Below, piece after piece: positions 22,467-33,777 of a DNA stretch of 64,000 nt; the stretch's first letter is position 1; each line of letters starts with the position of its first letter. The stretch comes from Pseudomonas sp. SID14000 (GTDB taxonomy: Bacteria > Pseudomonadota > Gammaproteobacteria > Pseudomonadales > Pseudomonadaceae). The notes under the pieces are model-generated. The model was not told the DNA's origin. It saw nothing but the letters and a program-made list of their open reading frames with translations, and ran no database searches. The translations under genes were made by a program, and so were the position numbers. The DNA is taken from positions 434,001 to 498,000 of the forward strand of contig NZ_NFZQ01000001.1 of the NCBI RefSeq assembly GCF_002165135.1, given 5' to 3'.

Positions 22467-23240
22467 TCACTCGCAGCGTTCGAGCAAATCGTGCAACTCG
22501 ACAAACTGCTGGGTCAGCTTGTGCCTGGGCTCCAGGTGAATCAGCGGCAGGCTGGCATGGTGCGACTCACGCATCTTCACCGAACTGCCCAGGTACACCG
22601 GTAGCACCGGCAGCCCTTCGGCCAGCAGCTCGTCGAGCATCTGCTGTGGCAGGCTGGCGCGGGACTGGAACTGGTTGACCACGATGCCTTCGACCACCAG
22701 GTCTTCGTTGTGGTCGTCCTTGAGTTCTTCGATCTCGGCTAGCAGGCCATACAGGGCCTGGCGCGAGAAGCTGTCGCAGTCGAAAGGAATCAGCACGCGA
22801 TCGGCGGCGATCAGTGCGGAAACCGCATAGAAGTTAAGCGCTGGCGGGGTATCGATGTAAATGCGCTCGTAGTCCTCGTCCAGTTCGTCGAGCAACTTAC
22901 GCAGCTTGTTGATCTTGTGCTTCGCCTCAAGCTTCGGCTGCAGATCGGCCAGCTCGGCCGTGGCGGTGACTACGTGCAGGTTGTCGAACGGGGTTTCGTA
23001 GATATCGACCTGGTTCTTCTTGCTGAACGGCCCGCTGGACAGGCTTTGCTTGAAGAAATCGGCGATGCCCATAGGGATATCCTCGCCGGTCAGGCCAGTC
23101 AGATACTGGGTCGAGTTGGCCTGGGCATCCAGGTCGATCAGCAAGGTCCGATAACCTTCGCTGGCGCTCACCGCCGCCAGGTTGCAAGCGATGCTCGACT
23201 TGCCCACACCACCTTTCTGATTGAACACCACGCGCCGCAT
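22467..23240 (-). CDS. ParA-like P-loop ATPase (no ParB partner)
   Basis: 257 residues from the ATG at 23240, preceded by a strong GGAGG; the frame extends further but the extension lacks a site. The deviant Walker A box KGGVGKSS is at 9-16, the A' motif [14 protein letters not shown] near 36-49, and Walker [12 protein letters not shown] near 114. ParA/MinD ATPases position DNA or cell structures by ATP-driven dimerisation on DNA or membrane. No ParB gene or parS-like cluster is visible beside it, so it is not the main chromosome-partition ParA. Its cargo is unknown. Stand-alone ParA proteins of this kind are common in Pseudomonas. Confidence 0.85.
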   Translation of the reverse strand: MRRVVFNQKGGVGKSSIACNLAAVSASEGYRTLLIDLDAQANSTQYLTGLTGEDIPMGIADFFKQSLSSGPFSKKNQVDIYETPFDNLHVVTATAELADLQPKLEAKHKINKLRKLLDELDEDYERIYIDTPPALNFYAVSALIAADRVLIPFDCDSFSRQALYGLLAEIEELKDDHNEDLVVEGIVVNQFQSRASLPQQMLDELLAEGLPVLPVYLGSSVKMRESHHASLPLIHLEPRHKLTQQFVELHDLLERCE

Positions 23241-23316
23241 GATAGACCTCCGTGTATCAACGAATGCCCGAGTATGTGGTGCGGCTGCGGCAATGACCAG
23301 TGCCATTTGACCCGCA

Positions 23317-24216
23317 TTACCCTTGGCCGACCACCTGCCCCGTCAATAGCTCGGCGAATGCCTTGGCCATCGCCGAAGCCCCACGCTCACGCTGTACCAG
23401 CCACACCGCCGACATCGCCCCTTCATCCATCAGGGTGCGATAAACCACCCCCTCGATGCGCATACGCTGGAACGACGCCGGCAACACCGACACCCCAAGC
23501 CCTGCCGATACCAGGCCGATGATGGTCATCGCCTCCCCCGCCTCCTGGGCAAAATGCGGGCTGAAACCCGCCTGGCGCGCCAGGCTCAGCAACTGCGCGT
23601 GCAACCCGCTGCCATAGCTGCGCGGGAAGAACACGAACGGCTCATTGGCCAGGGCGGCCATGTACACGCCGTGCTCCGTGCCTTCGGCCAATGGATGCGA
23701 GGCATTGATCACCGCCACCAGCGGCTCGCGAAACAGTTCGGTGGTCACCAACCCTTCTGGCAGCGGCATCGGCCGCATCAGCCCGACCTCGATGGACTCG
23801 TCGAACACCCCTTCTGCAACGTCGCGACTGCTCATTTCCTTGAGGTTCAGGTGCACCGCCGGGAAGCGCTGGCGAAACGCGTGGATGGCCTTGGGAATCT
23901 TCGAGGTGAACGGTGCCGAGGAGGTAAAGCCGATCTTCATCTCCCCCAGCTCCCCCAACTGCGCACGCCGGGCGACATCGGCGGCCTTTTCCACCTGCGC
24001 CAGTACCTGGCGGGCTTCCTCGAGGAACAACCGCCCCGCCTCGCTCAGCTCGACCCGACGGTTGGTACGCTCGAACAGCCGGGCCCCCAGTTCCTGCTCC
24101 AGCGCCTGGATCTGCTGACTCAAGGGTGGCTGCGAAATGCCCAGCTGCTGGGCGGCGCGGCCAAAGTGCAGCTCTTCGGCCACGGCGATGAAGTAACGCA
24201 AATGGCGCAGTTCCAT
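23317..24216 (-). CDS. LysR-family transcriptional regulator
   Basis: 299 residues. The N-terminal winged helix-turn-helix covers 1-60 ([48 protein letters not shown]). The effector-binding domain covers about 90-295, with [21 protein letters not shown] and the late [14 protein letters not shown]. It belongs to the BenM/CatM-like group by its MELRHLRYF start. It is divergent from an MFS transporter gene across about 100 bases, so it most likely controls that gene and itself. The inducer cannot be read from the sequence. Confidence 0.9.
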   Translation of the reverse strand: MELRHLRYFIAVAEELHFGRAAQQLGISQPPLSQQIQALEQELGARLFERTNRRVELSEAGRLFLEEARQVLAQVEKAADVARRAQLGELGEMKIGFTSSAPFTSKIPKAIHAFRQRFPAVHLNLKEMSSRDVAEGVFDESIEVGLMRPMPLPEGLVTTELFREPLVAVINASHPLAEGTEHGVYMAALANEPFVFFPRSYGSGLHAQLLSLARQAGFSPHFAQEAGEAMTIIGLVSAGLGVSVLPASFQRMRIEGVVYRTLMDEGAMSAVWLVQRERGASAMAKAFAELLTGQVVGQG

Positions 24217-24230
24217 GATCGGCTCCGAAC

Positions 24231-24257
24231 AGGTCGTAAAACATCTTAAATAGGTCG
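24231..24257. promoter_or_regulatory. Possible LysR site: two aggtcg repeats
   Basis: AGGTCG occurs at 24231 and 24252, 21 bases apart, which is two helical turns, within an AT-rich tract containing TATATT. LysR proteins bind near their own start as tetramers at spaced half-sites. The motif itself is not the textbook T-N11-A, so this is tentative. Confidence 0.3.
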
Positions 24258-24324
24258 AACAATATATTGGATCTAATCATTAGCCAGCTATATGCTTTTT
24301 TCATTGCGCCAGAGGTACCCGCCC

Positions 24325-25569
24325 GTGAAAACTGCTGTAGCTCCCCTTCCTGCCGAGCCAGAGCCTGCCCCGCTGAGCGAAATGTGGATCGAAAAAGGCA
24401 CACCCGCCTTCATGAAGACTGTGCTGGCGTTATTCAGCGGCGGCTTCGCCACCTTCGCCCTGCTGTACTGCGTACAGCCGATGATGCCGTTGCTGTCGAA
24501 GGAATTTGCCATCAATGCGGCGCAGAGCAGCCTGGTGCTGTCGGTCTCCACAGCCATGCTGGCGTTCGGCCTGCTGATCACCGGGCCAATCTCCGACCGC
24601 ATCGGGCGCAAGCCGGTGATGGTGTTTGCCCTGGTCTGCGCCGCCCTTTCCACCCTGGCCAGCGCTGTGATGCCGAGCTGGGAGCTGGTACTGGCCTCCC
24701 GCGCCCTGGTCGGCCTGTCGCTGAGCGGCCTGGCGGCGGTGGCGATGACCTACCTGAGCGAAGAGATCCACCCGCAGCACATCGGCCTGGCCATGGGCCT
24801 GTACATCGGCGGCAATGCCATTGGCGGCATGAGCGGGCGCCTGATCACCGGCGTACTGATCGACTTCGTCAGCTGGCACACGGCGATGCTGACCATTGGC
24901 GGCCTGGCCCTGGTGGCGGCGCTGGTGTTCTGGAAGGTGCTGCCCGAATCGCGCAATTTCCGCCCACAGACGATGAACCCACGCAGCCTGCTGGATGGCT
25001 TCGTCATGCACTTCAGGGATGCCGGCCTGCCCTGGCTGTTCCTCGAAGCCTTCCTGCTGATGGGCGCCTTCGTCACCCTGTTCAACTACATCGGCTACCG
25101 CCTGCTGGCCGAGCCCTACCACATGAACCAGGCGCTGGTCGGCTTGCTGTCGGTGGTGTACCTGTCGGGCATCTACAGTTCGGCGCAGGTCGGCGCGCTG
25201 GCCGACAAGCTGGGTCGGCGCAAGGTGTTCTGGGCCAGTATCGTGGTGATGGCGGGCGGCTTGCTGATGACCCTGGCCAGCCCGTTGGTGATGGTGATCG
25301 TTGGGATGCTGGTGTTCACCTTTGGCTTCTTCGGTGCGCACTCGGTGGCCAGCAGCTGGATCGGCCGCAGGGCTTTGAAGGCCAAGGGACAGGCGTCGTC
25401 GCTGTACCTGTTCAGCTATTACGCCGGGTCGAGTGTGGCCGGTACGGCGGGCGGGGTGTTCTGGCACCAGTGGGGCTGGAATGGCATCGGGCTGTTCATT
25501 GGCAGCCTGCTGGTGGTGGCGTTGCTGGTGGCGTTGCACCTGAGCAGGCTGCCACCGAAAACTGCTTGA
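24325..25569 (+). CDS. MFS transporter (inner-membrane transport protein, YnfM-like)
   Basis: 414 residues from a GTG at 24325 with AGAGG 9 bases upstream. An ATG at 24292 would add 11 residues but has no ribosome site. Twelve helices are predicted. MFS motifs are visible: LLITGPISDRIGRKPVMVF between helices 2 and 3, RALVGLSLSGLAAVAMTYL, and VGALADKLGRRKVFW after helix 8. The family resembles YnfM/arabinose-efflux-type drug exporters. The LysR gene upstream probably controls it. Substrate unknown. Confidence 0.87.
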   Translation: MKTAVAPLPAEPEPAPLSEMWIEKGTPAFMKTVLALFSGGFATFALLYCVQPMMPLLSKEFAINAAQSSLVLSVSTAMLAFGLLITGPISDRIGRKPVMVFALVCAALSTLASAVMPSWELVLASRALVGLSLSGLAAVAMTYLSEEIHPQHIGLAMGLYIGGNAIGGMSGRLITGVLIDFVSWHTAMLTIGGLALVAALVFWKVLPESRNFRPQTMNPRSLLDGFVMHFRDAGLPWLFLEAFLLMGAFVTLFNYIGYRLLAEPYHMNQALVGLLSVVYLSGIYSSAQVGALADKLGRRKVFWASIVVMAGGLLMTLASPLVMVIVGMLVFTFGFFGAHSVASSWIGRRALKAKGQASSLYLFSYYAGSSVAGTAGGVFWHQWGWNGIGLFIGSLLVVALLVALHLSRLPPKTA

Positions 25570-25663
25570 GGCCCATTCGCGGGTAAACCCGCTCCCACAG
25601 GGACCTCGCTACATCTGAGGGTAGCGCTGTACCGGTGGGAGCGGGTTCACCCGTGAAGAGGCC
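25570..25663. repeat. REP pair after the MFS gene
   Basis: Inverted arms GGCCCATTCGCGGGTAAACC... and ...GGTTCACCCGTGAAGAGGCC around a short centre. It lies at the end of convergent genes and abuts the stop of the OB-fold gene (25670). Confidence 0.85.
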
Positions 25664-25669
25664 AGTGGC

Positions 25670-26017
25670 TCAGTTGATGAGCTCGACCCTATCCACATCC
25701 ACTTCCCGGCTCATCAGGTGCTTCTCCACCTCACCGGTCAGCTTGACCTTGGTCTTGTCGTTGAACGGCGTCGGCGGCAGGTCTTCATCATCGATTTCCA
25801 CGGTGATGGTGCCGGTGTTGTCCTTGAATTCGTACTTGTCGTCGTTGTTGATCTTCTTGGTCACAAAGCCCTGCAGCACCACTGGGGTGTCGTCGGCAGC
25901 ATCGTTGGCCGCAACTACGGTGGTAACCGACTGGGCGCCGGGGCCGGTATAACCGGCAGCCAGGGCCGCAGTGCTGAACAAGGGAGCGAGGATGAACGCA
26001 AGATAACGTGTTTTCAT
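25670..26017 (-). CDS. Periplasmic OB-fold stress protein (YgiW/YdeI, BOF family)
   Basis: 115 residues with a signal peptide (MKTRYLAFILAPLFSTAALAAG). The mature part carries the BOF pattern: VVLQGFVTKKINNDDKYEFKDNTGTITVEIDDEDLPPTPFNDKTKVKLTGEVEKHLMSREVDVDRVE, a small OB-fold of about 80 residues. Homologues YgiW and YdeI in enterics aid survival under peroxide, acid or antimicrobial peptide stress in the periplasm. The function here is inferred from the family. It is monocistronic and separate from hemE, whose terminator ends just upstream. Confidence 0.85.
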   Translation of the reverse strand: MKTRYLAFILAPLFSTAALAAGYTGPGAQSVTTVVAANDAADDTPVVLQGFVTKKINNDDKYEFKDNTGTITVEIDDEDLPPTPFNDKTKVKLTGEVEKHLMSREVDVDRVELIN

Positions 26018-26090
26018 GAGAATCAGGTCCTGTTTCGGTTTCGATGGGACCAGATTAACGACGATCGCTGAATTAAAACTTAATGCAACA

Positions 26091-26117
26091 AAAAGCCCGG
26101 CACATGGCCGGGCTTGC
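26091..26117 (-). terminator. Terminator of hemE
   Basis: AAGCCCGGC/GCCGGGCTT-type stem (CATG-containing loop) followed on the minus strand by five T, 16 bases after the hemE stop. Confidence 0.85.
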
Positions 26118-26133
26118 GTACTCAGCGGTCAAT

Positions 26134-27198
26134 TCACTGATGGTACTGCGCCGACAGCTCATGCACGGCGTTGATGAACACGCCAGCGTGCTCCGGGTCG
26201 ACTTCCGGGGTGATGCCGTGGCCCAGGTTGAATACATGGCCTGTGCCGTGGCCATAGCTGGCCAGAATGCGCGCCACTTCCTTGCGGATGGCCTCGGGCT
26301 TGGCATACAGCACGGTCGGGTCCATGTTGCCCTGCAGCGCCACCTTGTCACCCACGCGGCGGCGGGCATCGCCGATCTCGCAGGTCCAGTCCAGGCCCAG
26401 CGCGTCGGCACCGGCTTCGGCGATGCTTTCCAGCCACAGGCCGCCGTTCTTGGTGAACAGGATCACCGGCACCTTGCGCCCCTCGTGCTCGCGGATCAGG
26501 CCGCTGACGATCTTGCGCATATAGGCCAGGGAGAACTCCTGGTAAGCCGCCGCCGACAGGTTACCACCCCAGGTGTCGAAAATCTGCACGGCCTGGGCGC
26601 CGGCAAGGATCTGGCCGTTGAGGTAGCTGGTGACCGACTGGGCCAGCTTGTCCAGCAGCAGGTGCAGGGCCTGCGGGTTGTCGTAGGCCATGGCCTTGGT
26701 CTTGCGGAAGTCCTTCGACGAGCCGCCTTCGACCATGTAGGTGGCCAGGGTCCACGGGCTGCCGGAGAAGCCGATCAGCGGCACGCGGCCGTTCAGTTCA
26801 CGGCGGATGGTGCTGACCGCGTCCATCACGTAGCCAAGGTCTTTCTGCGGGTCGGGGATTGGCAGCGCTTCGATGTCGGCCGGGGTGCTGATGACCTTCT
26901 TGAAACGCGGGCCTTCGCCGCTTTCGAAGTACAGGCCCAGGCCCATCGCGTCGGGGATGGTGAGGATGTCCGAGAACAGGATCGCCGCGTCCAGAGGGTA
27001 GCGGTCCAGCGGCTGCAGGGTCACCTCGCAGGCGAACTGCGGGTTCATGCACAGGCTCATGAAGTCACCGGCCTTGGCGCGGCTGGCGCGGTACTCCGGC
27101 AGGTAGCGGCCGGCCTGGCGCATCATCCACACCGGGGTGACGTCTACGGGTTGCTTGAGCAGTGCACGCAGGAAACGATCGTTCTTCAGGGCAGTCAT
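26134..27198 (-). CDS. hemE: Uroporphyrinogen decarboxylase
   Basis: 354 residues, the family length. It removes four carboxyl groups from uroporphyrinogen III to give coproporphyrinogen III in haem synthesis. The TIM-barrel family motifs are [11 protein letters not shown] from residue 27, [34 protein letters not shown] and [10 protein letters not shown]. It is downstream of gltD, separated by a 237-base gap with a REP pair and an 18-bp palindrome. It therefore most likely has its own promoter. Confidence 0.97.
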   Translation of the reverse strand: MTALKNDRFLRALLKQPVDVTPVWMMRQAGRYLPEYRASRAKAGDFMSLCMNPQFACEVTLQPLDRYPLDAAILFSDILTIPDAMGLGLYFESGEGPRFKKVISTPADIEALPIPDPQKDLGYVMDAVSTIRRELNGRVPLIGFSGSPWTLATYMVEGGSSKDFRKTKAMAYDNPQALHLLLDKLAQSVTSYLNGQILAGAQAVQIFDTWGGNLSAAAYQEFSLAYMRKIVSGLIREHEGRKVPVILFTKNGGLWLESIAEAGADALGLDWTCEIGDARRRVGDKVALQGNMDPTVLYAKPEAIRKEVARILASYGHGTGHVFNLGHGITPEVDPEHAGVFINAVHELSAQYHQ

Positions 27199-27298
27199 GT
27201 CGGCATCCGGAAAAATAGTGCGGGCATTTTCTCAGACGCCAGCGCAAAAGGCACGGTCAAGGCCATGCGTTTTGTCTATTGGATGCCATGGATCAAGG

Positions 27299-27316
27299 AT
27301 TTTTGTATACAAAAAT
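27299..27316. promoter_or_regulatory. 18-bp perfect palindrome upstream of hemE (GntR-like)
   Basis: ATTTTTGTATACAAAAAT is its own complement over all 18 bases. A TTGTATACAA core is the type of site bound by FCD-type GntR regulators. It lies 101 bases before hemE. No GntR gene is in the window. It could regulate hemE or simply be a structured spacer. Confidence 0.45.
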
Positions 27317-27322
27317 GCCGTT

Positions 27323-27426
27323 GGGGCTGCTTTGCAGCCTATCGCGACGCAAGGCCGCTCCCACATGAGGAATGCATTTCCCTGTGGGAGCGGCCTTGTG
27401 TCGCGAAAGGGCCGCGAAGCGGCCCC
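27323..27426. repeat. REP pair between gltD and hemE
   Basis: Inverted arms GGGGCTGCTTTGCAGCC... and ...GGCCGCGAAGCGGCCCC, enclosing CGACGCAAGGCCGCTCCCAC and GTGGGAGCGGCCTTGTGTCG. It begins 9 bases after the stop of gltD in the gltD-to-hemE direction. Confidence 0.85.
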
Positions 27427-27435
27427 GATAATCAA

Positions 27436-28857
<1,422 letters not shown>

Positions 28858-28960
28858 TCAAAACCTCTTTACCGCAGTTGCCAGCCTCAGGCTGCAAGCT
28901 GCAAGACGATCACTTGAGCACGACAGGCCCCGCGTACGGGGCCGTCACTTGCAGCTGTTG

Positions 28961-31900
28961 TTACTGCGGGTTGGCACGGGTGCTGGACAGCAGTTGCTTG
29001 AGGTTGGCTGCCTTCGGCTTGACCAGCCAGAAGCGCCGCACATAGTCGTCCAGGTTCTCCGAGAGCTCACGCCCCCACTCGCTGCCGGTCTCTTCCACGT
29101 ACTCGGCAAGGACCCGCGCCAGGTGGCTGCGGTAGGCCTCCATCGCTTCACCACTGATACGCTGGATTTCCACCAGCTCATGGTTGAGCTTGTCGACGAA
29201 GGTATTGTCCATGTCGAGCACGTAGGCGAAGCCGCCAGTCATGCCAGAACCGAAGTTGTAACCGGTCTTGCCCAGCACGCAGACAAAGCCGCCGGTCATG
29301 TATTCACAGCAGTGATCGCCAGTGCCCTCGACAACAGCGTGGGCGCCGGAGTTGCGTACAGCGAAGCGCTCGCCAGCAGTACCGGCAGCGAACAGCTTGC
29401 CGCCGGTGGCGCCGTACAGGCAGGTGTTGCCGACGATGGCGCTGTGCTGCGTTTCGAACGGGCTGCCGGCCGGCGGCACGATGGTGACCTTGCCACCGGT
29501 CATGCCCTTGCCGACGTAGTCGTTTGCGTCGCCTTCCAGGTGCAGGTTCAGGCCACCGGCGTTCCACACACCGAAGCTCTGGCCCGCAGTACCTTTGAAG
29601 CGGAAGGTGATCGGAGCCTCGGCCATGCCTTGGTTGCCGTGCAGGCGGGCGATCTCGCCCGACACGCGCGCACCGATGGAACGGTCGCAGTTGCAGATAT
29701 CGAGGCTGAACTCGCCACCGGCCAGGTCGCGGATGGCCGGCATGGCCATTTCCACCATCTTCTCGGCCAGCTCGCCCTGGTCGAACGGCGGGTTCCTGTC
29801 GACTTCGCAGAACTGCGGCTTGTCAGCCGGGATGTGCGAGCTGCCCAGCAGCGGCGACAGGTCCAGGTACTGCTGGCGCTCGGTGTCGCCTGGCAGTACG
29901 TCGAGCAGGTCGGTACGGCCGATCAGCTCACCGAGGCTGCGCACACCCAGTTTGGCCAGCCACTCACGGGTCTCTTCGGCGACGAAGGTGAAGAAGTTGA
30001 TCACCATGTCGACGGTGCCGATGTAGTGGTCTTTGCGCAGCTTGTCGTTCTGGGTGGCCACGCCTGTGGCGCAGTTGTTCAGATGGCAGATGCGCAGGTA
30101 CTTGCAGCCCAGGGCGATCATCGGCGCGGTACCGAAGCCGAAGCTTTCGGCGCCGAGGATGGCCGCCTTGATCACGTCCAGACCAGTCTTCAGGCCGCCG
30201 TCGGTCTGCACCCGTACCTTGCCGCGCAGGTCGTTGCCGCGCAGGGTCTGGTGGGTCTCGGCCAGGCCCAACTCCCACGGGGCGCCGGCGTACTTGATCG
30301 AGGTCAGTGGCGAAGCACCGGTACCACCGTCGTAGCCCGAGATGGTGATCAGGTCGGCATAGGCCTTGGCCACACCGGCGGCGATGGTGCCGACGCCGGC
30401 TTCAGCGACCAGCTTGACCGAAACCAGGGCCTGCGGGTTGACCTGCTTGAGGTCGTAGATCAGCTGGGCCAGGTCTTCGATCGAGTAGATGTCGTGGTGC
30501 GGCGGTGGCGAGATCAGTGTCACGCCCGGTACCGCGTAGCGCAGCTTGGCGATCAGGCCGTTGACCTTGCCGCCTGGCAGCTGGCCGCCCTCACCGGGCT
30601 TGGCGCCCTGGGCAACCTTGATCTGCAGCACTTCGGCGTTGACCAGGTACTCCGGGGTCACGCCAAAGCGGCCGGTGGCCACCTGCTTGATCTTCGAGCT
30701 TTTGATGGTGCCGTAGCGCGACGGGTCTTCACCGCCCTCACCGGAGTTGGAGCGCGCGCCCAGGCGGTTCATCGCCTCGGCCAGCGCTTCGTGGGCCTCT
30801 GGCGACAGCGCACCCAGCGAGATACCGGCAGAGTCGAAACGCTTGAGGATTGCCTCCAGAGGCTCGACCTGCTCCAGCGGCAGCGGCTGATCGGCCACTT
30901 TCACCTTCAGCAGGTCGCGGATCATCGACACCGGACGCTGGTCGACCAGCGTGGTGTATTCCTTGAACTTGGCGTAGTCACCCTGCTGCACGGCAGCCTG
31001 CAAGGTGTTGACCACGTCCGGGTTGTAGGCGTGGTATTCGCCACCGTGGACGAACTTCAGCAGGCCACCTTGCTGGATCGGCTTGCGCGCGCTCCAGGCT
31101 TCGGCTGCCAGCAGCTTCTGGTCGCTTTCCAGGTCTGCGAAACGCGCACCCTTGATACGGCTGGAAACGCCCTTGAAACTCAGGCCGACCACTTCCTCGG
31201 ACAGCCCGATGGCTTCGAACAGCTGCGCGCCACGGTACGAGGCGATGGTTGAGATACCCATCTTCGACAGGATCTTCAGCAGGCCTTTGGAGATGCCTTT
31301 GCGGTAGTACTTGAAGACTTCGTCCAGGTCACCCAGCACTTCGCCGGTACGGATCAGGTCGGCCAGCACTTCATAGGCCAGGTACGGGTAAACGGCCGAG
31401 GCACCGAAGCCCAGCAGCACGGCGAAGTGGTGCGGGTCGCGGGCGGTGGCGGTTTCCACCAGGATGTTGCTGTCGCAACGCAGGCCCTGTTCGGTCAGGC
31501 GGTGGTGCACCGCACCCACGGCCAGCGAGGCGTGCACCGGCAGCTTGCCCGGGGCGATGTAGCGGTCGCTCAGCACCAGCTGGGTCTTGCCGGCGCGTAC
31601 GGCTTCTTCAGCCTGGTCGGCGATGTTGCGGATGGCCGCTTCCAGGCCGACGCTCTCTTCATAGTTGAGGTCGATCAACTGGCGGTCGAAGCCTTCGCGC
31701 TCCAGGTTCATCAGCGAACGCCATTTGGCGGGCGAGATGACCGGCGAGCTGAGGATGACCCGCGAAGCGTGCTCTGGGGACTCCTGGAAGATGTTGCGCT
31801 CGGCGCCCAGGCAGATTTCCAGGGACATCACGATCGCTTCGCGCAGCGGGTCGATCGGCGGGTTGGTCACCTGGGCGAACTGCTGGCGGAAGAAGTCGTA

Positions 31901-33406
31901 CGGCGAACGCACGCGCTGCGACAGCACGGCCATCGGCGTGTCGTCACCCATCGAACCGACCGCTTCCTGGCCCTGCTCACCCAGCGGGCGCAGCACCTGG
32001 TCACGCTCTTCGAAGGTAACCTGGAACATCTTCATGTATTGCTTGAGCTGGTCAGCGTCGTAGCTGGCCACGCCCTGATCGTCGGTCAGCGTCGCCTGGA
32101 TGCGCGTGGCGTGCTGACGCAGCCAGCGCTTGTAGGGGTGGCGCGACTTCAGGCGGTTGTCGATGGCGTCGGTGTCGAGAATCTGGCCGGTTTCAGTGTC
32201 CACAGCGAAGATCTGGCCCGGGCCAACGCGGCCCTTGGCGATGACGTCCTCGGGCTTGTAGTCCCAAACGCCGATTTCCGACGCCAGGGTGATGTAGCCG
32301 TTCTTGGTGGTCACCCAGCGCGCCGGGCGCAGGCCGTTACGGTCGAGCAGGCACACCGCGTGACGGCCTTCGGTCATGACGATACCGGCCGGGCCATCCC
32401 ACGGCTCCATGTGCATGGAGTTGTATTCGTAGAAGGCGCGCAGGTCGGCGTCCATGGTCTCGACGTTCTGCCAGGCTGGCGGTACCAGCATGCGCACGCC
32501 ACGGAACAGGTCGATGCCACCCGTGACCATCAGCTCGAGCATGTTGTCCATACTCGAGGAGTCGGAGCCGACCCGGTTGACCAGCGGGCCGAGCTCTTCG
32601 AGGTCGGGGATCAGGTCGTTGGCGAACTTGGTGCGACGGGCCATGGCCCAGTTGCGGTTGCCGGTGATGGTGTTGATCTCGCCGTTGTGGGCAAGGAAGC
32701 GGAACGGCTGCGCCAGCGGCCATTTCGGCAAGGTGTTGGTGGAGAAACGCTGGTGGAACACGCAGATAGCGGTTTGCAGGCGCTCGTCACCCAGGTCCGG
32801 GTAGAAGGCCGCGAGATCGCGCGGCATCATCAGGCCTTTGTAGATGATGGTCTTGTGCGAGAAGCTGCAGATGTAGTGGTCGGCGTCGTGGGCGTTGGCC
32901 ACGGATGAACGACGACGGGCACTGAACAGCTTGATGGCGAATTCCTGATCGCTCAGGCCTTCACCACCGATGAATACCTGCTCGATCTGCGGCAGGCGCT
33001 CCAGGGCCAGGCGGCCGAGCACGCTGGTGTCGATCGGCACCTTGCGCCAGCCGACCAGATTCAGGCCGGCAGCGAGGATTTCGCGGTCCATGTTGGCGCG
33101 AGCGGCTTCGGCTTTGACCGGGTCCTGGTTGAAGAAAACCATGCCGACGGCGTACTGCTTGGGCAGCTCGACAGCGAAGTGCTCCTGGGCCACGGCACGC
33201 AGGAATTGATCGGGCTTCTGCATGAGCAGACCGCAACCGTCACCGGTCTTGCCGTCGGCGTTGATGCCGCCGCGGTGGGTCATGCAAGTCAGGGCTTGCA
33301 TGGCGGTTTGCAGAAGGTGGTGGCTCGGTTCGCCCGTCATATGGGCGATCAGGCCAAAACCACAGTTGTCCTTGAATTCTTCGGGATGGTACAGACCTGT
33401 TTTCAT
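28961..33406 (-). CDS. gltB: Glutamate synthase (NADPH) large subunit
   Basis: 1481 residues from the ATG at 33406; the frame extends further without a better start. Residues 1-14 are a propeptide and Cys15 ([11 protein letters not shown]) becomes the N-terminal nucleophile of the glutaminase domain. The central domain, FMN site ([34 protein letters not shown]) and 3Fe-4S ligands ([15 protein letters not shown]) follow, then the C-terminal beta-helix with many G-G-x repeats. It converts glutamine and 2-oxoglutarate to two glutamates and, with glutamine synthetase, is the main ammonia assimilation route. It is transcribed toward gltD; damX is upstream in the same direction with a terminator between. 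Confidence 0.98.
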   Translation of the reverse strand: MKTGLYHPEEFKDNCGFGLIAHMTGEPSHHLLQTAMQALTCMTHRGGINADGKTGDGCGLLMQKPDQFLRAVAQEHFAVELPKQYAVGMVFFNQDPVKAEAARANMDREILAAGLNLVGWRKVPIDTSVLGRLALERLPQIEQVFIGGEGLSDQEFAIKLFSARRRSSVANAHDADHYICSFSHKTIIYKGLMMPRDLAAFYPDLGDERLQTAICVFHQRFSTNTLPKWPLAQPFRFLAHNGEINTITGNRNWAMARRTKFANDLIPDLEELGPLVNRVGSDSSSMDNMLELMVTGGIDLFRGVRMLVPPAWQNVETMDADLRAFYEYNSMHMEPWDGPAGIVMTEGRHAVCLLDRNGLRPARWVTTKNGYITLASEIGVWDYKPEDVIAKGRVGPGQIFAVDTETGQILDTDAIDNRLKSRHPYKRWLRQHATRIQATLTDDQGVASYDADQLKQYMKMFQVTFEERDQVLRPLGEQGQEAVGSMGDDTPMAVLSQRVRSPYDFFRQQFAQVTNPPIDPLREAIVMSLEICLGAERNIFQESPEHASRVILSSPVISPAKWRSLMNLEREGFDRQLIDLNYEESVGLEAAIRNIADQAEEAVRAGKTQLVLSDRYIAPGKLPVHASLAVGAVHHRLTEQGLRCDSNILVETATARDPHHFAVLLGFGASAVYPYLAYEVLADLIRTGEVLGDLDEVFKYYRKGISKGLLKILSKMGISTIASYRGAQLFEAIGLSEEVVGLSFKGVSSRIKGARFADLESDQKLLAAEAWSARKPIQQGGLLKFVHGGEYHAYNPDVVNTLQAAVQQGDYAKFKEYTTLVDQRPVSMIRDLLKVKVADQPLPLEQVEPLEAILKRFDSAGISLGALSPEAHEALAEAMNRLGARSNSGEGGEDPSRYGTIKSSKIKQVATGRFGVTPEYLVNAEVLQIKVAQGAKPGEGGQLPGGKVNGLIAKLRYAVPGVTLISPPPHHDIYSIEDLAQLIYDLKQVNPQALVSVKLVAEAGVGTIAAGVAKAYADLITISGYDGGTGASPLTSIKYAGAPWELGLAETHQTLRGNDLRGKVRVQTDGGLKTGLDVIKAAILGAESFGFGTAPMIALGCKYLRICHLNNCATGVATQNDKLRKDHYIGTVDMVINFFTFVAEETREWLAKLGVRSLGELIGRTDLLDVLPGDTERQQYLDLSPLLGSSHIPADKPQFCEVDRNPPFDQGELAEKMVEMAMPAIRDLAGGEFSLDICNCDRSIGARVSGEIARLHGNQGMAEAPITFRFKGTAGQSFGVWNAGGLNLHLEGDANDYVGKGMTGGKVTIVPPAGSPFETQHSAIVGNTCLYGATGGKLFAAGTAGERFAVRNSGAHAVVEGTGDHCCEYMTGGFVCVLGKTGYNFGSGMTGGFAYVLDMDNTFVDKLNHELVEIQRISGEAMEAYRSHLARVLAEYVEETGSEWGRELSENLDDYVRRFWLVKPKAANLKQLLSSTRANPQ

Positions 33407-33777
33407 AGACACATTCTCACCAGGTTCACCTCTCAACGGAGGTAAATCTCTTTTTTAACAACCACTTACCATCCACGCCGATCAAACGCCAGCTTTTTGC
33501 GGTGGCCATGGAAAACCATTGTTGCACAGCGACAGCGATGCTCACAAATTTTCATGTCTCACCATTGAAAATTTATGTCGCAATTTTGAATGTTTTACGC
33601 CATGCGCCGTGATAGCGGCTTGGCTCGAGTCTGAAGCGTTTCAGCCATGACTGCAAGTGAGGCTTGTGGCCGGCAGTCTGGGACAGAAAAGCCTGCCGCG
33701 TTCAAACGCAGCAGGCTAGACGAAAAGTCAGGATTCGCTCAGCAACTGGGCGGCGGGGTGATGCCGCCCGGAAGGTA
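33407..33777. other. Upstream region of gltB
   Basis: 371 bases with no gene. The left part, up to about 33600, is AT-richer (runs TTTTTTAACAACC and AATTTTGAATGTTTTACG) and must hold the gltB promoter; I could not fix a single -35/-10 pair. The right part contains the damX terminator. Confidence 0.6.
33687..33716 (-). terminator. Terminator after damX
   Basis: Long stem GCCTGC-T-GCGTTTGAACGC-G-GCAGGC followed by TTTT on the minus strand, 62 bases after the damX stop. It ends the aroK-aroB-damX transcript and insulates gltB. Confidence 0.8.

Noticed and set aside
28923..28948. Hairpin between gltB and gltD (ggccccg/cggggcc) as a terminator
   Set aside because: No T run follows, and gltB-gltD must be co-expressed; at most it tunes the ratio.
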